In this document: positions 40,706-50,519 of the stretch, piece by piece
Position numbering within the stretch: position 1 is the first letter of the stretch
How the letters are laid out: each line of letters starts with the position of its first letter
Origin: Alphaproteobacteria bacterium
GTDB taxonomy: Bacteria; Pseudomonadota; Alphaproteobacteria; Caulobacterales; Maricaulaceae
Assembly (NCBI GenBank): GCA_024742735.1
Contig: JANSXV010000003.1
Span: 372,001-436,000 of the forward strand
Length of the DNA stretch: 64,000 bases
Reading direction: 5' to 3'
The notes under the pieces: generated by a model
The model's database searches: none
What the model was told of the DNA's origin: nothing
The model's input: the letters and a program-made list of their open reading frames with translations, nothing else
Program-made: the position numbers and the translations under genes

Positions 40706-41238
40706 CCGGCTCCAGCGATGACCGCCTGATCCCGGCTATCGGCGAGGACGGGCAGCGGTTTCCGTTGGGCAAGCTTGAAGCGCATCAGCGTGGACAGTTG
40801 CACGATGCGGTGTCCGTATTCGTCTTTGACAGAGCCGATATGCTCATCCAGCGCCGCGCGGTAGGGAAGTATCACTGCGGCGGGCAGTGGGCGAATGCAT
40901 GCTGCACGCATCCCGATTGGGGCGAAGACGCCGGCGCGAGCGCTCGGCGCCGCCTCCGGGAGGAGCTCGGCGTCGAGCTTGATCTAAGCGAAGTCGGCGT
41001 GACCACCTACCGGGCCGAGGTCGGCGGCGGGCTCATCGAGCATGAACGAGTGCGGTTGTTTCGCGGAGATGCGAACCGCGAGGCTCTGCACTTTGATCTC
41101 AATCCACTGGAGGTCAGCGAGGTGCGGTGGGCAAGCCCGGCCGCGTTGAGCGAGGAGGCCGCCGCGCACCCGAACCGGTTCGCACCCTGGTTCCGAATCT
41201 ATCTGGATCGCTGGGCGGAGCTGCCAGTCGCGGTCTAG
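40672..41238 (+). CDS. idi: isopentenyl-diphosphate delta-isomerase, type I
   Basis: Idi interconverts IPP and DMAPP for carotenoid and phytyl-tail synthesis. The 188-residue Nudix-fold protein has [13 protein letters not shown], the active-site cysteine segment [15 protein letters not shown], the Nudix-like [14 protein letters not shown] and the ERVRLFRG acidic-basic region (HE in IEHERV). It starts inside hemA (34-nt overlap), a start supported only by the reading frame. Its stop interlocks with that of the convergent DUF2269 gene in CTAG. Confidence 0.93.
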   Translation: MRPSSQIQRRIAGSSDDRLIPAIGEDGQRFPLGKLEAHQRGQLHDAVSVFVFDRADMLIQRRAVGKYHCGGQWANACCTHPDWGEDAGASARRRLREELGVELDLSEVGVTTYRAEVGGGLIEHERVRLFRGDANREALHFDLNPLEVSEVRWASPAALSEEAAAHPNRFAPWFRIYLDRWAELPVAV

Positions 41239-41708
41239 CCGGGCTTTGCCACCATCAGCCAAGTCGCTGCGACCAGCGGAACGGTGCTGATCAGACCCCA
41301 GGTCATCCACCGCGCCGAGAGCGCGCGATAGTCGTCCCCGACATCCTCACCCTGAAACGCCGCAGCGAGACGCGCCTGGCGGATCTGGATCGGAATGATC
41401 AGGCAAAGCCAGATCAGGCCGGACAGGATGAAGAGGAGCTGACCCCACAGCAGCCAGCCCTGCATCAGGGGAATACGGGCGTAAATCGCCATGAAGTAGC
41501 CGCTGGCCATGATCAGACCGGCGCCCCATGCCGTCATCGACCAGTCCGTGTAGGTGATAAGCTTCTGTGCGAAGCGCAGGATGTCCGGCTTGTCCTCACG
41601 ATCGGCGAAGAACTTCCAGATCGCCGTGACCGTGATATTGCCCATCAACATGGCTACGCCCGTGACGTGAAGAAACATCGCAATGTCGTACGGAGCCAGG
41701 GTCGCCAT
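41235..41708 (-). CDS. DUF2269-like membrane protein after pufM
   Basis: A 157-residue protein with four helices resembling DUF2269 proteins (predicted integral membrane, unknown function). It has MFLHVTGVAMLMGNITVTAIW, GLIMASGYFMAIYARIPLMQG and LLFILSGLIWLCLIIPIQIRQARL. Paired histidine and methionine residues near helix ends are a family trait. It lies 93 bp after pufM, where pufC or pufX stand in other bacteria. It may be expressed from the puf transcript; a role in photosynthesis is unproven. Confidence 0.7.
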   Translation of the reverse strand: MATLAPYDIAMFLHVTGVAMLMGNITVTAIWKFFADREDKPDILRFAQKLITYTDWSMTAWGAGLIMASGYFMAIYARIPLMQGWLLWGQLLFILSGLIWLCLIIPIQIRQARLAAAFQGEDVGDDYRALSARWMTWGLISTVPLVAATWLMVAKPG

Positions 41709-41801
41709 GTCTCAAGCCTTGGTGAATCAGGACGGCGCCGACAAAAAAGCGCGCCGCCTCTTGAGTGAGGCGAACGCGCTCCTTGTCAGGCAGGCGGCCG
41801 G

Positions 41802-42725
41802 TCAGAGCGGACGGGCGATGCCGTTCTCTGCAGCCCAGAGATACCAGTTATCGACGAGTGTGCCGGTGATCAGAATGCCGATCCCGCCGGTGAGCGTTGT
41901 CAGCACAGCGAACCACCAGGCCCAGCGGTGGATTGATTCCATGGTGGCGTTGAAGCCCATGGTCCAGCGCCAGAACAGGCCGGCCCGTTCGCTGGCGGTG
42001 CCGCGGTCGACGATCTGTTCGATCTCGCGATCGCCGCCGAGACGTCCCACCGCCAGGATGGTCGCTCCGTGCATGGCGAACAGCAGGGCTGAGCCATACA
42101 GGAAGAATATCGACCACATGTGGAACGGGTTGTAGAACAGATTCCCGTAGAGCAGCGAGAAGTTATTCGTCCACTCGAGGTGGGAGAAGATCCCGTAGGG
42201 GACCGCCTCCGCCCAGCTGCCGAGCAGCATCGGCCGGATGAATCCGAGCACGAGGAACAGCCAGATCGCCGAGGCGAAGGCCCAAGCCACATGGGTGCCC
42301 ATGCCCAGTTGAATTGCACGGCGATAGGTGCGCAGCCACCACAGCAGAACCGACGCCGTCAGGAAGAAGCCGGTGATGATGTACCAGCCGCCTTCAGCGA
42401 GCGGCACAAAGGGCGAGAAACCGTACTCCGGCCCCGGAGGATCCAGCGTCAGCCAGAAGAACTCCCGCATGAAGGCAATCGGGCTGTAGTCGACCGACGC
42501 CGCGAAGTTCATCCCGATGATGAACAGCGCGATGAAGCCGAAGGCCAGAGACGCCAGCCCGCTCAGGCCCAGATAGATGGGTCCGATCTGGGCGTTGCCG
42601 ATCAGGCCTGCCAGATGGCTGAACGTCGTGAACTTATATCTCGGTTCGCTGCCTGGAACCGCTACCCCGACTTCAGCGGGGCCGCGGACCTGAACCTGAG
42701 TGAAGATGTTTTGATATGCAGACAT
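41802..42725 (-). CDS. pufM: photosynthetic reaction centre subunit M
   Basis: PufM with PufL binds the special pair, bacteriopheophytins, quinones and non-haem iron. The 307 residues form five main helices. The segments [41 protein letters not shown] contain, in order, special-pair and accessory ligands, and the iron ligands lie near [16 protein letters not shown]. The C-terminal tail is short (ENGIARPL). GGAGAGAG precedes the ATG. No cytochrome subunit gene follows. Confidence 0.97.
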   Translation of the reverse strand: MSAYQNIFTQVQVRGPAEVGVAVPGSEPRYKFTTFSHLAGLIGNAQIGPIYLGLSGLASLAFGFIALFIIGMNFAASVDYSPIAFMREFFWLTLDPPGPEYGFSPFVPLAEGGWYIITGFFLTASVLLWWLRTYRRAIQLGMGTHVAWAFASAIWLFLVLGFIRPMLLGSWAEAVPYGIFSHLEWTNNFSLLYGNLFYNPFHMWSIFFLYGSALLFAMHGATILAVGRLGGDREIEQIVDRGTASERAGLFWRWTMGFNATMESIHRWAWWFAVLTTLTGGIGILITGTLVDNWYLWAAENGIARPL

Positions 42726-42741
42726 TGTTCTCTCTCCAGTC

Positions 42742-43563
42742 TCAGCTCCAGATCGGCAGCATGCGCCACCAATCCCACCAAGCGACCCACGAGCGGACCC
42801 AAGGTCCGGCGATGATCACGCTGGCGGCGCTCCAGAATGCCGCCGACAAGGCCAGGAACAGGCCGAGGCGGTGAATGCCGAGAGGGCCGATCGAATAGCC
42901 CAGGACATCGCGGAAGAAGGTGTCCTCATGATCGGGCGTCTTCACGTCCTGGCCCTTGCCCGGGTTGGTCGCGGAGAGCACCAGCGCTCCGTGCAGACCC
43001 AGTGCGAAGCACGTCGTGAAGAAGAACGTCACCGCCACCATGTGCAGCGGATTATAGTGCCAGTTCACAAACGAGTAGCCGAGATTGGAGACCCAATCGA
43101 GGTGGCTCATGATGCCGTAGGGGAAGCCTTCCCCCCAGGCGCCGAGCAGCAGCGGCCGGAAGATGTTCAAGGTCACGAAGGCGAGGATCGCAAAGCTGAA
43201 AGCGATCGGGACATGGAAGCCCATTCCCAGCTTTCTGCAGATCTCCACCTCGCGCAGGGCCCAGGAGACGAAAGCGCCTGTCGCGCAGATCGTGATGATC
43301 TGCCACAGGCCGCCTTCACGCATGGGCGCGAGCGCCAGACCGTAACTGCGTGCGGGAGGCTGGATGTCTATTAGCCATGGGTTCCACGTATCGCCAAGCG
43401 AAGCGGCAAAGAAAATCAACGCGGTGCCCAAGACTGAAAAAAACAAGGTCGTGACGCCAAAAAAGCCGACATAAAACGGTCCGACCCAGAAATCGAATAG
43501 GTCACCGCCGATCAGCGTTCCGCCGCGGACCCGGTATTTGCGTTCAAAGCTCAATAACGCCAT
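42742..43563 (-). CDS. pufL: photosynthetic reaction centre subunit L
   Basis: PufL is the other core reaction-centre protein. The 273 residues begin [29 protein letters not shown], as is typical. They show the conserved [41 protein letters not shown] region with the special-pair and iron histidines. The C terminus ends [15 protein letters not shown]. pufM follows after 16 bp. Confidence 0.97.
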   Translation of the reverse strand: MALLSFERKYRVRGGTLIGGDLFDFWVGPFYVGFFGVTTLFFSVLGTALIFFAASLGDTWNPWLIDIQPPARSYGLALAPMREGGLWQIITICATGAFVSWALREVEICRKLGMGFHVPIAFSFAILAFVTLNIFRPLLLGAWGEGFPYGIMSHLDWVSNLGYSFVNWHYNPLHMVAVTFFFTTCFALGLHGALVLSATNPGKGQDVKTPDHEDTFFRDVLGYSIGPLGIHRLGLFLALSAAFWSAASVIIAGPWVRSWVAWWDWWRMLPIWS

Positions 43564-43596
43564 TGCATTATCTCCGGTGTCGGTCGCCCGGGCGGA

Positions 43597-43619
43597 GCTG
43601 GACCATAGTCAGGCCCAGC
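43597..43619 (-). other. intercistronic hairpin between pufA and pufL
   Basis: Read on the minus strand, GCTGGGCC-TGACTAT-GGTCCAGC folds into an 8-bp stem (one G-U pair) with a 7-nt loop, in the 145-bp gap between pufA and pufL. In Rhodobacter a hairpin at this place protects the pufBA mRNA and raises antenna over reaction-centre protein. The same role is inferred here. Confidence 0.5.
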
Positions 43620-43708
43620 CCCGCTGTACGGCCGTTTGGACAAACCAGATCGCCCCTCCGCGTCCGGCGCGCTGCCCCCGAAAGAGCAACGCCAAACTGG
43701 TCAACTCA

Positions 43709-43897
43709 CTATGAGTAGACCGTATCCACGTCCTGGCTGATCGACGCCGAAGCGCCGGCACCTGCCGCACCATCGATCCAGTTGAATCTCTCGCTAGAGA
43801 GCAGGATGAAGTGAATCAGGATAGCCAGAGTGAACAGAAAGACCGCAAGCGCGATGAAGACACGCCGCGGATCAAATAAAAGCCACATTCTCCACAT
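43709..43897 (-). CDS. pufA: LH1 antenna alpha polypeptide
   Basis: This 62-residue single-span protein binds bacteriochlorophyll in the LH1 ring. [21 protein letters not shown] is the usual alpha N terminus, and [15 protein letters not shown] holds the ligand histidine. The tail [20 protein letters not shown] is polar and may be trimmed. AAGGAG lies nine bases ahead of the ATG. pufB is 29 bp upstream. Confidence 0.96.
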   Translation of the reverse strand: MWRMWLLFDPRRVFIALAVFLFTLAILIHFILLSSERFNWIDGAAGAGASASISQDVDTVYS

Positions 43898-43926
43898 GGT
43901 CTCAACTCCTTAGTTAGTGTGAAACT

Positions 43927-44079
43927 CTAAAAGGCGAGCCACGGCTTGTAGAGCCACATCGAGATGTGGGCTAAGAATGGAAAGAGGGACATGAGAATCG
44001 CACTTTTCACAAAGTAACGATGGATCTCCTGTGCCTCTCCATGAGTAAGACCCGAAAGGGTCTCGCTATCTGAAGCCAT
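43927..44079 (-). CDS. pufB: LH1 antenna beta polypeptide
   Basis: This 50-residue beta subunit has the LTHGEAQEIHRYF segment and the helix SLFPFLAHISMWLYKPWL, with the central ligand histidine. I chose the ATG at 44079 because GGAGG lies eight bases upstream; the ATG at 44085 is too close to it. The 189 bp between it and bchZ should carry puf control elements, though no TGT-N12-ACA site or pufQ reading frame is visible. Confidence 0.95.
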   Translation of the reverse strand: MASDSETLSGLTHGEAQEIHRYFVKSAILMSLFPFLAHISMWLYKPWLAF

Positions 44080-44268
44080 TGTCATGACCTCCACTGTTTG
44101 CCTTTCGGCAGTTACCGCACAGAACCCTCGCGGCATGGGCACCGGACTGTCGCCAGCCCGGCTGATCCGCTCCCGAAGTCACCCCCGGACGCGAAACGAT
44201 CGCCCGGCGCGGGACCCTTGAGGGGCCGACGGCGCGCCGGAGCTGTTGGGAATGGGACAAAGCAGCGG

Positions 44269-45729
44269 TCATGCCCGCTGTCCCTCCAATTCGAGATTCG
44301 CCGCCGCGCGCACATGCGCGGTCGTGACCTTGGTCGCGCCTTCGGCGCGCGCACGCGCCTCGGCGGCGTCGCGCAGGGTCTTGGCGGCGGAGATTCGCGT
44401 GAGCACCGGCTGGCGCTCGACAAGCGCGTCGAGCTCGGCGTTGGCGTCGGACGCCCAGGTCAGCTGGTGGCGGTCCAGGCGCGCATGGGTGGCCGCAGCG
44501 GCCTTGTCCATGTCCGTGCCCAGAGGAAGGATGTGGAACAGCGCGTCGAACAGCGCGTTGCACGTCTCCTGGATGATGTAGGTCGCCCCGCCATAACCCA
44601 TGAACGGCGTGCCGGTGTGCCGGCGGATCGCCGCGCCGGGGAAGGAGGCGGGAATATACATGGTCCGCGCCCCGCACTCGGCGAGATACATGCGCTCATT
44701 ATAGCTGCCGAACAGGATGAAGGGGGCGCTGTCATGGATGGACTGGCGCACCGCCTCATTGTCCGGCTTCTTGCCGGCGCTGCGCCCGTAGGCGAAGGCG
44801 CAGGGCAGGCCCATCTCGTCCTCCAGGAAGTGCCTCAGGCCCCGGGCGTAGGTCTCGTTCGCCACCACGCCGAAATTGGCCGTCCCGAAGAAGTCCTGGG
44901 TCACCGAGCGCCACAGATCCCAGAGCGGCTTGATGGTGGTGTGCTTTTCCTTCTCGATGAAGGGCTCCACATCAAGGCCGAGCTGTTCGCCGAGCGCGCG
45001 CAGGAATTTGGTCGTGGAATGCAGGCCGATGGGCGCCTGCAGATAGGGCATGTCCAGCGCCTCGCAGAGCAGGCGGCCGTATTCGCGGTACATGCAGATA
45101 TTCACGTCCGCATCGACCAGACGCGGCATGTGCGCCAGATGACTGCCCAGCGGGCAGACCATGTTCACTTCAGCCCCGATGCCTTCCACCAGGCGTCGGA
45201 TCTCAGCCAGGTCCGAGGGCATGTTGAACATGCCGTAGGCCGGCCCGATGATGTTCACGCGCGGCTTGTCGCCTTCCTTGCGCGGCTTGGGCTTGGGCCG
45301 CTTGCCATGCTTCGCGCCGTATTCGGTCCACAGCCACAACAGAGCGCGGTCCGCGCTCTGCCACTGATCCTCGTCGATCGTGCGCGGCAGGAAGCGGTGC
45401 AGGTTCAACCCTTCCGGCGTCACGCCGCCGCCGATCATCTCGGCGATGGACCCGGTGACGACCACGGCCGGCAGATCGGGCTCCAGCACCTCGTGGGCGC
45501 GCTTCATGGCCTCTTCGGTGCCCTCACCCATTTCGGTTTCGGACAGGCCGGTCACCACGATGGGCAGCTCATGCGGAGGCAGAGCGTCGGTGTAATGCAG
45601 CACGGAGGTGACGGGCAGGTTCTCGCAACCCACCGGGCCGTCGATCACGACCTGCAGGCCCTTGATCGCCGTGAAGACGTAGACCGAGCCCCAGTATCCG
45701 CCGGCTCTATCGTGGTCGAGCACTAACAT
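44269..45729 (-). CDS. bchZ: chlorophyllide a reductase subunit Z
   Basis: BchZ pairs with BchY in the nitrogenase-like complex that reduces ring B of chlorophyllide a. The 486 residues begin [35 protein letters not shown], with cluster-ligand cysteine in [10 protein letters not shown] small C-terminal helical domain ends the protein ([18 protein letters not shown]). It overlaps bchY by seven bases. Confidence 0.97.
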   Translation of the reverse strand: MLVLDHDRAGGYWGSVYVFTAIKGLQVVIDGPVGCENLPVTSVLHYTDALPPHELPIVVTGLSETEMGEGTEEAMKRAHEVLEPDLPAVVVTGSIAEMIGGGVTPEGLNLHRFLPRTIDEDQWQSADRALLWLWTEYGAKHGKRPKPKPRKEGDKPRVNIIGPAYGMFNMPSDLAEIRRLVEGIGAEVNMVCPLGSHLAHMPRLVDADVNICMYREYGRLLCEALDMPYLQAPIGLHSTTKFLRALGEQLGLDVEPFIEKEKHTTIKPLWDLWRSVTQDFFGTANFGVVANETYARGLRHFLEDEMGLPCAFAYGRSAGKKPDNEAVRQSIHDSAPFILFGSYNERMYLAECGARTMYIPASFPGAAIRRHTGTPFMGYGGATYIIQETCNALFDALFHILPLGTDMDKAAAATHARLDRHQLTWASDANAELDALVERQPVLTRISAAKTLRDAAEARARAEGATKVTTAHVRAAANLELEGQRA

Positions 45730-47381
45730 CCTGTCGGCGCCTCGATCGCTTTTTCGCGGGCCTGTTCAGCCGTGATCCGCTTGCGCTTCTCCTTCATGCG
45801 GAAGGTGCGCACGTCTTCGGGGATGTTCTCCCAGACCCCGGCGTTCGCGCCGGTTCCCACGCCCTCAAAGAAGTCGCGCATCTGATCGAAGCGGTGTTTC
45901 GACTTCATGGCCGCATTGACCACGTCGCCCAGAGATCCGGCGCCGGCCGGACCCATCAGGGGCCGCGCGGAGATCAGATTGGTGAAGTAGAGCCCGGGAA
46001 TGCCGGCTTCCTTGGCCTTCTGCACGACCGGAGTCGTGCCGATGGCCAGGTCAGGCTTGAACTCCTCCATGGCCGCCACGTCCTTCTCCAGCGACGCGCG
46101 GAACCGGATCTCGACGCCCTTGGACTTGAGCCACTCCACATCGGCGGCCGACCAGGGAGTCTTGGGACAGGCGGTGCCCACATAGCGGACGTCCGCCCCG
46201 CTCTCGATCAGCAGGCGCGCGACGATCAGCTCCGAGCCCTCATAGCCCGACAGGGTGATGCGGCCATTGATCGGCTTGGACGCCAGCGCGCCATTGATCG
46301 CGGGCAGAACCGCCTGCTTGGCCGCGTCGACATCCTTGCGCGCCACATTGGCCGCCGCGCCGATGGCTTCGAGCCAGGCTGCGGTTCCGTCCAGGCCCAC
46401 CGGCGCGGAGCCGACGATCTCGCGGCCGGCGGCCGTGAATTCGCGAATAGAGGCGGTGTAGAAGGGGTGGATCGCCCCGACCACCGGGCTGTCCAGCGCA
46501 GCGTAAAGCTCGCGCCATTCCCGGGTCGGGACGACCGGCCCGGCCGCCAGCCCCATGGGCTCCAGCAGGCGGCCGATCACGACAGGGTCGGCCGGGAACA
46601 TCTCGCCCAGCAAGGTGACTGCGGGACGCTCGTCGCGCGGCTTGTCCGGCGCCTGGACCGGGCCGAGCTCGGCTTCGGTGCGGGCGTATTTCAGCATTGC
46701 GCCGGCCAGGACATCCTTGGCTTCGGCATGGGTGGGAACCCCGAAGCCGGGCACGTCGATGCCGATGATGCGAACCCCGTTGATCTCGTCAGGCAGAAGC
46801 CGCAGCGGCACGCCGGAAGCCGTGGGGACGCACAGATTGGTGATCACCACCGCGTCGTACTTCTCCGGATCGGCGATGTCGTGGACCGCCTCGCGGATAT
46901 CCTCGAACAGCTTGCCGGTGACCAGGGTCTCGGAGTTGAACGGCACATAGCCGACCGTGCGGCGCGCGCCATAGAAGTGCGAGGTGAAGGTCAGCCCGTA
47001 CACGCAGCACGCCGAACCCGACAGGATCGTGGCGGTGCGCTTCATGCGAAGCCCCACGCGCAGCGAACCGAAGGCCGGGCACATGGACTGGGGCTGGTCG
47101 TGGGGCCCCTTGGGATAGTCTTTCTCGTACTGCTCCAGCAGCTCGGAATTGCCGGAGGCTTCGGCCTGGGCGCGCATCTTCTCCGCGCCGGCGTGGCAAC
47201 CCGCCCCGTCATCCTTGCCCGGCTCCCCGCTCAGCGGAACGGCGGCGGGCGCATCCATCTCGGCGGCCAGATCCGGCGCGGGCGCGGGCTCGTTATTGTC
47301 GAGCGCAGCCTCGGCCGCGCCGTCATAGCGCACCTCCCCGCCGGGACGGGTGTTGATCAGGTTGAGAGACTTGTTGGCCAT
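45723..47381 (-). CDS. bchY: chlorophyllide a reductase subunit Y
   Basis: BchY is the partner of BchZ. The 552 residues have a long Ala/Pro/acidic N-terminal tail (about 1-75), then [26 protein letters not shown] and [21 protein letters not shown], which supply cluster cysteines. The C terminus is [21 protein letters not shown]. The ATG at 47381 follows GAGGAGGG; an in-frame TTG stands just ahead. The ten-base gap to bchX indicates coupling. Confidence 0.96.
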   Translation of the reverse strand: MANKSLNLINTRPGGEVRYDGAAEAALDNNEPAPAPDLAAEMDAPAAVPLSGEPGKDDGAGCHAGAEKMRAQAEASGNSELLEQYEKDYPKGPHDQPQSMCPAFGSLRVGLRMKRTATILSGSACCVYGLTFTSHFYGARRTVGYVPFNSETLVTGKLFEDIREAVHDIADPEKYDAVVITNLCVPTASGVPLRLLPDEINGVRIIGIDVPGFGVPTHAEAKDVLAGAMLKYARTEAELGPVQAPDKPRDERPAVTLLGEMFPADPVVIGRLLEPMGLAAGPVVPTREWRELYAALDSPVVGAIHPFYTASIREFTAAGREIVGSAPVGLDGTAAWLEAIGAAANVARKDVDAAKQAVLPAINGALASKPINGRITLSGYEGSELIVARLLIESGADVRYVGTACPKTPWSAADVEWLKSKGVEIRFRASLEKDVAAMEEFKPDLAIGTTPVVQKAKEAGIPGLYFTNLISARPLMGPAGAGSLGDVVNAAMKSKHRFDQMRDFFEGVGTGANAGVWENIPEDVRTFRMKEKRKRITAEQAREKAIEAPTGC

Positions 47382-47391
47382 CAAACCCTCC

Positions 47392-48396
47392 TCAAACCTC
47401 GTCGTAGATCACTTCAAGGGAGGGCTTCTCGACATGGTTCTTTCCGGCCATGTCCGCGGCGGTCGCCGGAACCATGCCGAAGCCTTCAGCCTCTTCGGAA
47501 TCAAACAGGCCCAGCAGCCCGTCCTGGTCGAGCGGCGTGGGGTGTACCGGCGGCGCTTCGGCCACGTTTTTCCCCAGCTCCGCGAACAGCGGACCCCAAG
47601 GCGAATCGGGCTTGCCGATGATCTCGTAATTGGCCGACTTGCGCCGGATGTCGTCGTCAGCCGGGATGGCCGACAGGACCGGGATGCCCACCTTCTCCGC
47701 GAAGGCGTGAGCCTCGCCCGTGCCGTCGTCCTTGTTGATGACCATGCCGGCCACGCCGACATTGCCGCCCAGGCGCCGGAAATACTCCACCGCCGAGCAG
47801 ACATTGTTGGCCACGTACAGCGATTGCAGGTCGTTGGAGCCGACCACGATCACCTTCTGGCACATGTCCCGCGCGATGGGCAGGCCGAAGCCGCCGCAGA
47901 CCACGTCGCCCAGGAAATCCAGCAGGACATAGTCGAAATCCCACTCGTGGAAGCCGAGATTCTCCAGAAGCTCGAAGCCATGGATGATGCCGCGGCCGCC
48001 GCAGCCGCGGCCCACTTCGGGACCGCCCAGCTCCATGGCGAAAACGCCGTCGCGCTTGAAGCAGACATCGCCGATGGCCACCGCTTCGCCGGCTTCCTTC
48101 TTCTTCGAGGAGGTCTCGATGATGGTCGGGCAGGCCCGGCCGCCGAACAGCAGCGAGGTGGTGTCGGACTTGGGGTCGCAGCCGATGAGCAGGACCTTCT
48201 TGCCCTGCTGGGCCATCATGTAGCTCAGATTGGCCAGGGTGAAGGACTTGCCGATTCCGCCCTTGCCGTAGATGGCGATGATCTGGGTCTCTTTCTTGAC
48301 CGGCCCGGTGTGAACGGGATCGGGCTCCTGCGCGGCTTCCTTGCGCAGGTCGTCACCCTGGTTACCGCCGCCGGGCTTGAAGTCGCCGTCCATCAT
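47392..48396 (-). CDS. bchX: chlorophyllide a reductase iron protein subunit X
   Basis: BchX is the NifH-like reductase for BchYZ. The 334 residues show the P-loop [36 protein letters not shown] and the cluster cysteines in VGRGCGGRG and [11 protein letters not shown]. The N-terminal 35 residues are polar and variable. It starts in an ATGA overlap with bchC. Confidence 0.97.
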   Translation of the reverse strand: MMDGDFKPGGGNQGDDLRKEAAQEPDPVHTGPVKKETQIIAIYGKGGIGKSFTLANLSYMMAQQGKKVLLIGCDPKSDTTSLLFGGRACPTIIETSSKKKEAGEAVAIGDVCFKRDGVFAMELGGPEVGRGCGGRGIIHGFELLENLGFHEWDFDYVLLDFLGDVVCGGFGLPIARDMCQKVIVVGSNDLQSLYVANNVCSAVEYFRRLGGNVGVAGMVINKDDGTGEAHAFAEKVGIPVLSAIPADDDIRRKSANYEIIGKPDSPWGPLFAELGKNVAEAPPVHPTPLDQDGLLGLFDSEEAEGFGMVPATAADMAGKNHVEKPSLEVIYDEV

Positions 48397-49328
48397 GAGG
48401 GTCTCCAGTCCAGGATCATTTTCAGGCAGCCGGCGTCGGAAAAGGCCGTGTGATAGGCCTCGCCGGCGTCTTGCGGTGCGCTGTGGTGCGTGATGAGCCC
48501 ATCCAGCGACAGCGCGCCGCTTGCGAGCAGGTCATTGACGCCGGCCACGTCGGAGGGATTGAACTCCGCGGCCGTGCGCAGGCGCGCCTCCTTCATGAAG
48601 GCGGGCGCGAAGTCAAAGCTCAGCCGGTCGGCGTAGAAGCCGGCGAGCACGATTTCGCCACCCTTCTTCAACCGCATCACCAGGCTGTCGAGCAGGGAGG
48701 AATCCCCGCTCACGTCATAAATGGCACCATAGTCCCGGCGCGGATCATCGTCCGGGCGCACGACCTCATAACCGTCCGCGCCGCCCATTCGGGCCGGGTT
48801 GATCTCCCAGACCGTCGGCGCGGAATGGCCGGCGGCGACCGCAATGCGGGCCAGCAGGCGCCCAAGCGCGCCATGGCCGATGATCAGGTCCGGCGCCGGG
48901 TGGCCCGGCGCCATGGCGTGATAGGCCGTCGCGGCCAGCGCCAGCAGAACGCCCTGCTCGCCGAGATTTTCATCCACCGGCGTCACGCGCGCGCCCGGCA
49001 AGGTCACCCGGGAGGCCGAACCGCCGAACAGGCCGCGCACGTCTCCGTAGCAATTGGCGCCGGGAACGAAGACCCAGTCGCCTTCGCGGCGCCCGGAATT
49101 CGATCCGGCGTGTACGACACGCCCAATGGATTCATATCCCGGGACCAGCGGGTAACCCATGCCTGGGAAGGCCGGCATGTCGCCGGTCCACAAAAGCCGC
49201 TCTGTGCCGGTGCTCACGCCGCTGAAGGCCACTTCCACAACCACGTCGTCAGCGCCCGGCTCGCTGATGGCCAGCGTGCTGAGCGTGATGCGGCCGGGCT
49301 GTTCCAGTACGACGGCAAGGGCGTCCAA
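48393..49328 (-). CDS. bchC: bacteriochlorophyllide a dehydrogenase
   Basis: BchC oxidises the 3-hydroxyethyl group to 3-acetyl, finishing the bacteriochlorophyllide a head group. The 311-residue medium-chain dehydrogenase has the GroES-like half (GYESIGRVVHAGSNSGRREGDWVFVPG) and a Rossmann half (IGHGALGRLLARIAVAAG). It starts the bchCXYZ-puf section. A PpsR operator lies 40 bp upstream, at the end of crtF. Confidence 0.95.
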   Translation of the reverse strand: MDALAVVLEQPGRITLSTLAISEPGADDVVVEVAFSGVSTGTERLLWTGDMPAFPGMGYPLVPGYESIGRVVHAGSNSGRREGDWVFVPGANCYGDVRGLFGGSASRVTLPGARVTPVDENLGEQGVLLALAATAYHAMAPGHPAPDLIIGHGALGRLLARIAVAAGHSAPTVWEINPARMGGADGYEVVRPDDDPRRDYGAIYDVSGDSSLLDSLVMRLKKGGEIVLAGFYADRLSFDFAPAFMKEARLRTAAEFNPSDVAGVNDLLASGALSLDGLITHHSAPQDAGEAYHTAFSDAGCLKMILDWRPS

Positions 49329-49367
49329 GGCGGTCTCCCTTCGCGTGGCGAAGATCCATTACGTCTG

Positions 49368-49385
49368 TGTAAGCTTACATTGACA
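49368..49385. promoter_or_regulatory. PpsR/CrtJ operator before bchC
   Basis: TGTAAGCTTACATTGACA fits TGT-N12-ACA. It contains a perfect inner palindrome TGTAAGCTTACA (49368-49379). It lies in the 78-bp gap between crtF and bchC, where R. capsulatus also carries CrtJ sites. A minus-strand -35-like TTGACT is at about 49402-49397. Confidence 0.8.
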
Positions 49386-49406
49386 GTTTGGTCAGTCAAT
49401 TATGAT

Positions 49407-50510
49407 TTACGATGAGTGGGCGCGGGCAGTGATCACGTCGGTGATCAGGGGAATACGCGAGCGGCGAACCCGCACCCCTTCGAAGCCGGCCTCATGCAGC
49501 ATTTCGGTCAGGCGCTCGGCCGGCCGGGCGCGTCCGCCGCCCATGGCCAGTAAGTAGAATCCGAAATAGGCGTCTCCCATGGGCGCAGCGCCGGGAGCAT
49601 CCGCCATGGGCTCGGCCAGGAGGAGTGTTCCACCGGGCCGGATGGCCTTCCGGCAGGCGGAAAGTATCGTTTTCGCGTCCTCGTCCGTGTGATCATGAAT
49701 GATCCGGACGAGTGAGATCAGGTCCGCGCCCTGGGGCAGCGAGTCGGTCAGGAAACTGCCGCCATGGACCTGCGCTCTGGCGTCGAGCCCCTTTTCCTTC
49801 AGCTTCGCACGCGCCCGCTCCGCGACGGGGGGCAGGTCGAACAGCTCAAGCTCAAGTGCGGGCGCAACTGCGGCGACTTCGCACAGGAAGGCGCCCTCGC
49901 CGCCACCGACATCGAGGAGCTTCGAATATCTCGATAGATCGCAGGCCGCGAAGACTTCCTCGGCCACCATGGGCAGCGTATCAGCCATAAGCTGGGAATA
50001 GGCGTCAGGGCGGCCCGCATGGCCGGACTCCTCGCCATAGCCCCAGAACTCGGCAAGGCGCCCTTTGCGCTCGCAGCGCAGCAGCGCCAGCGGATCCATC
50101 AGATCTTCGTAAAAGAGCCGGTGGTGCTCGATCATGGCCGCCAGACCCGGCTCGTCGACAAGCGCGGCGCCGAGCCGGCCCAGGGCGTATCGACCGCCAT
50201 GACGGGGCTCCAACAAGGCGATGGACGCCGCCGCACGCACCAGCCGGGTCGCGCCGTCGAGCGGCAGGTCGCCATGGCCGGCCACTTCAGGAATGGTCCG
50301 CGGACCATCCTTGAGAAACGAGAAGAGGTCGATCTGGGTGCAGGCCAGCACGGTCTGGGTGTAGACAAAGCCCGCCATTAGATCGAACAGGGCGCGGGCG
50401 TTCTCGCGCGCGGCGCCGCGTGTCGGAGCGAAGGCTTTCGCAGACTTGCGGAATTCAGGGTCAGCAACCAGCCTGTTTCGCAAGTCCCCGACGGCATCAG
50501 ACCAGGGCAT
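49407..50510 (-). CDS. crtF: hydroxyneurosporene/demethylspheroidene O-methyltransferase
   Basis: CrtF methylates the C-1 hydroxyl of acyclic carotenoids with SAM. The 367 residues contain an N-terminal dimerisation domain and a class I methyltransferase fold with LLDVGGGEGAFLCEVAAVAP and LVRIIHDHTDEDAKTIL. It follows crtE by nine bases. GGGGATC lies ahead of the ATG. Confidence 0.95.
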   Translation of the reverse strand: MPWSDAVGDLRNRLVADPEFRKSAKAFAPTRGAARENARALFDLMAGFVYTQTVLACTQIDLFSFLKDGPRTIPEVAGHGDLPLDGATRLVRAAASIALLEPRHGGRYALGRLGAALVDEPGLAAMIEHHRLFYEDLMDPLALLRCERKGRLAEFWGYGEESGHAGRPDAYSQLMADTLPMVAEEVFAACDLSRYSKLLDVGGGEGAFLCEVAAVAPALELELFDLPPVAERARAKLKEKGLDARAQVHGGSFLTDSLPQGADLISLVRIIHDHTDEDAKTILSACRKAIRPGGTLLLAEPMADAPGAAPMGDAYFGFYLLAMGGGRARPAERLTEMLHEAGFEGVRVRRSRIPLITDVITARAHSS

Positions 50511-50519
50511 GATGATCCC

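Noticed and set aside
44080-44268. pufQ upstream of pufB
   Set aside because: No reading frame with a membrane helix or PufQ-like sequence is present on the minus strand; frames there are Arg/Pro/Ser-rich shadows.
44098-47621. Very long plus-strand frames opposite bchZ and bchY
   Set aside because: They are antisense to well-identified nitrogenase-like subunits and show His/Gly/Arg-rich shadow composition.
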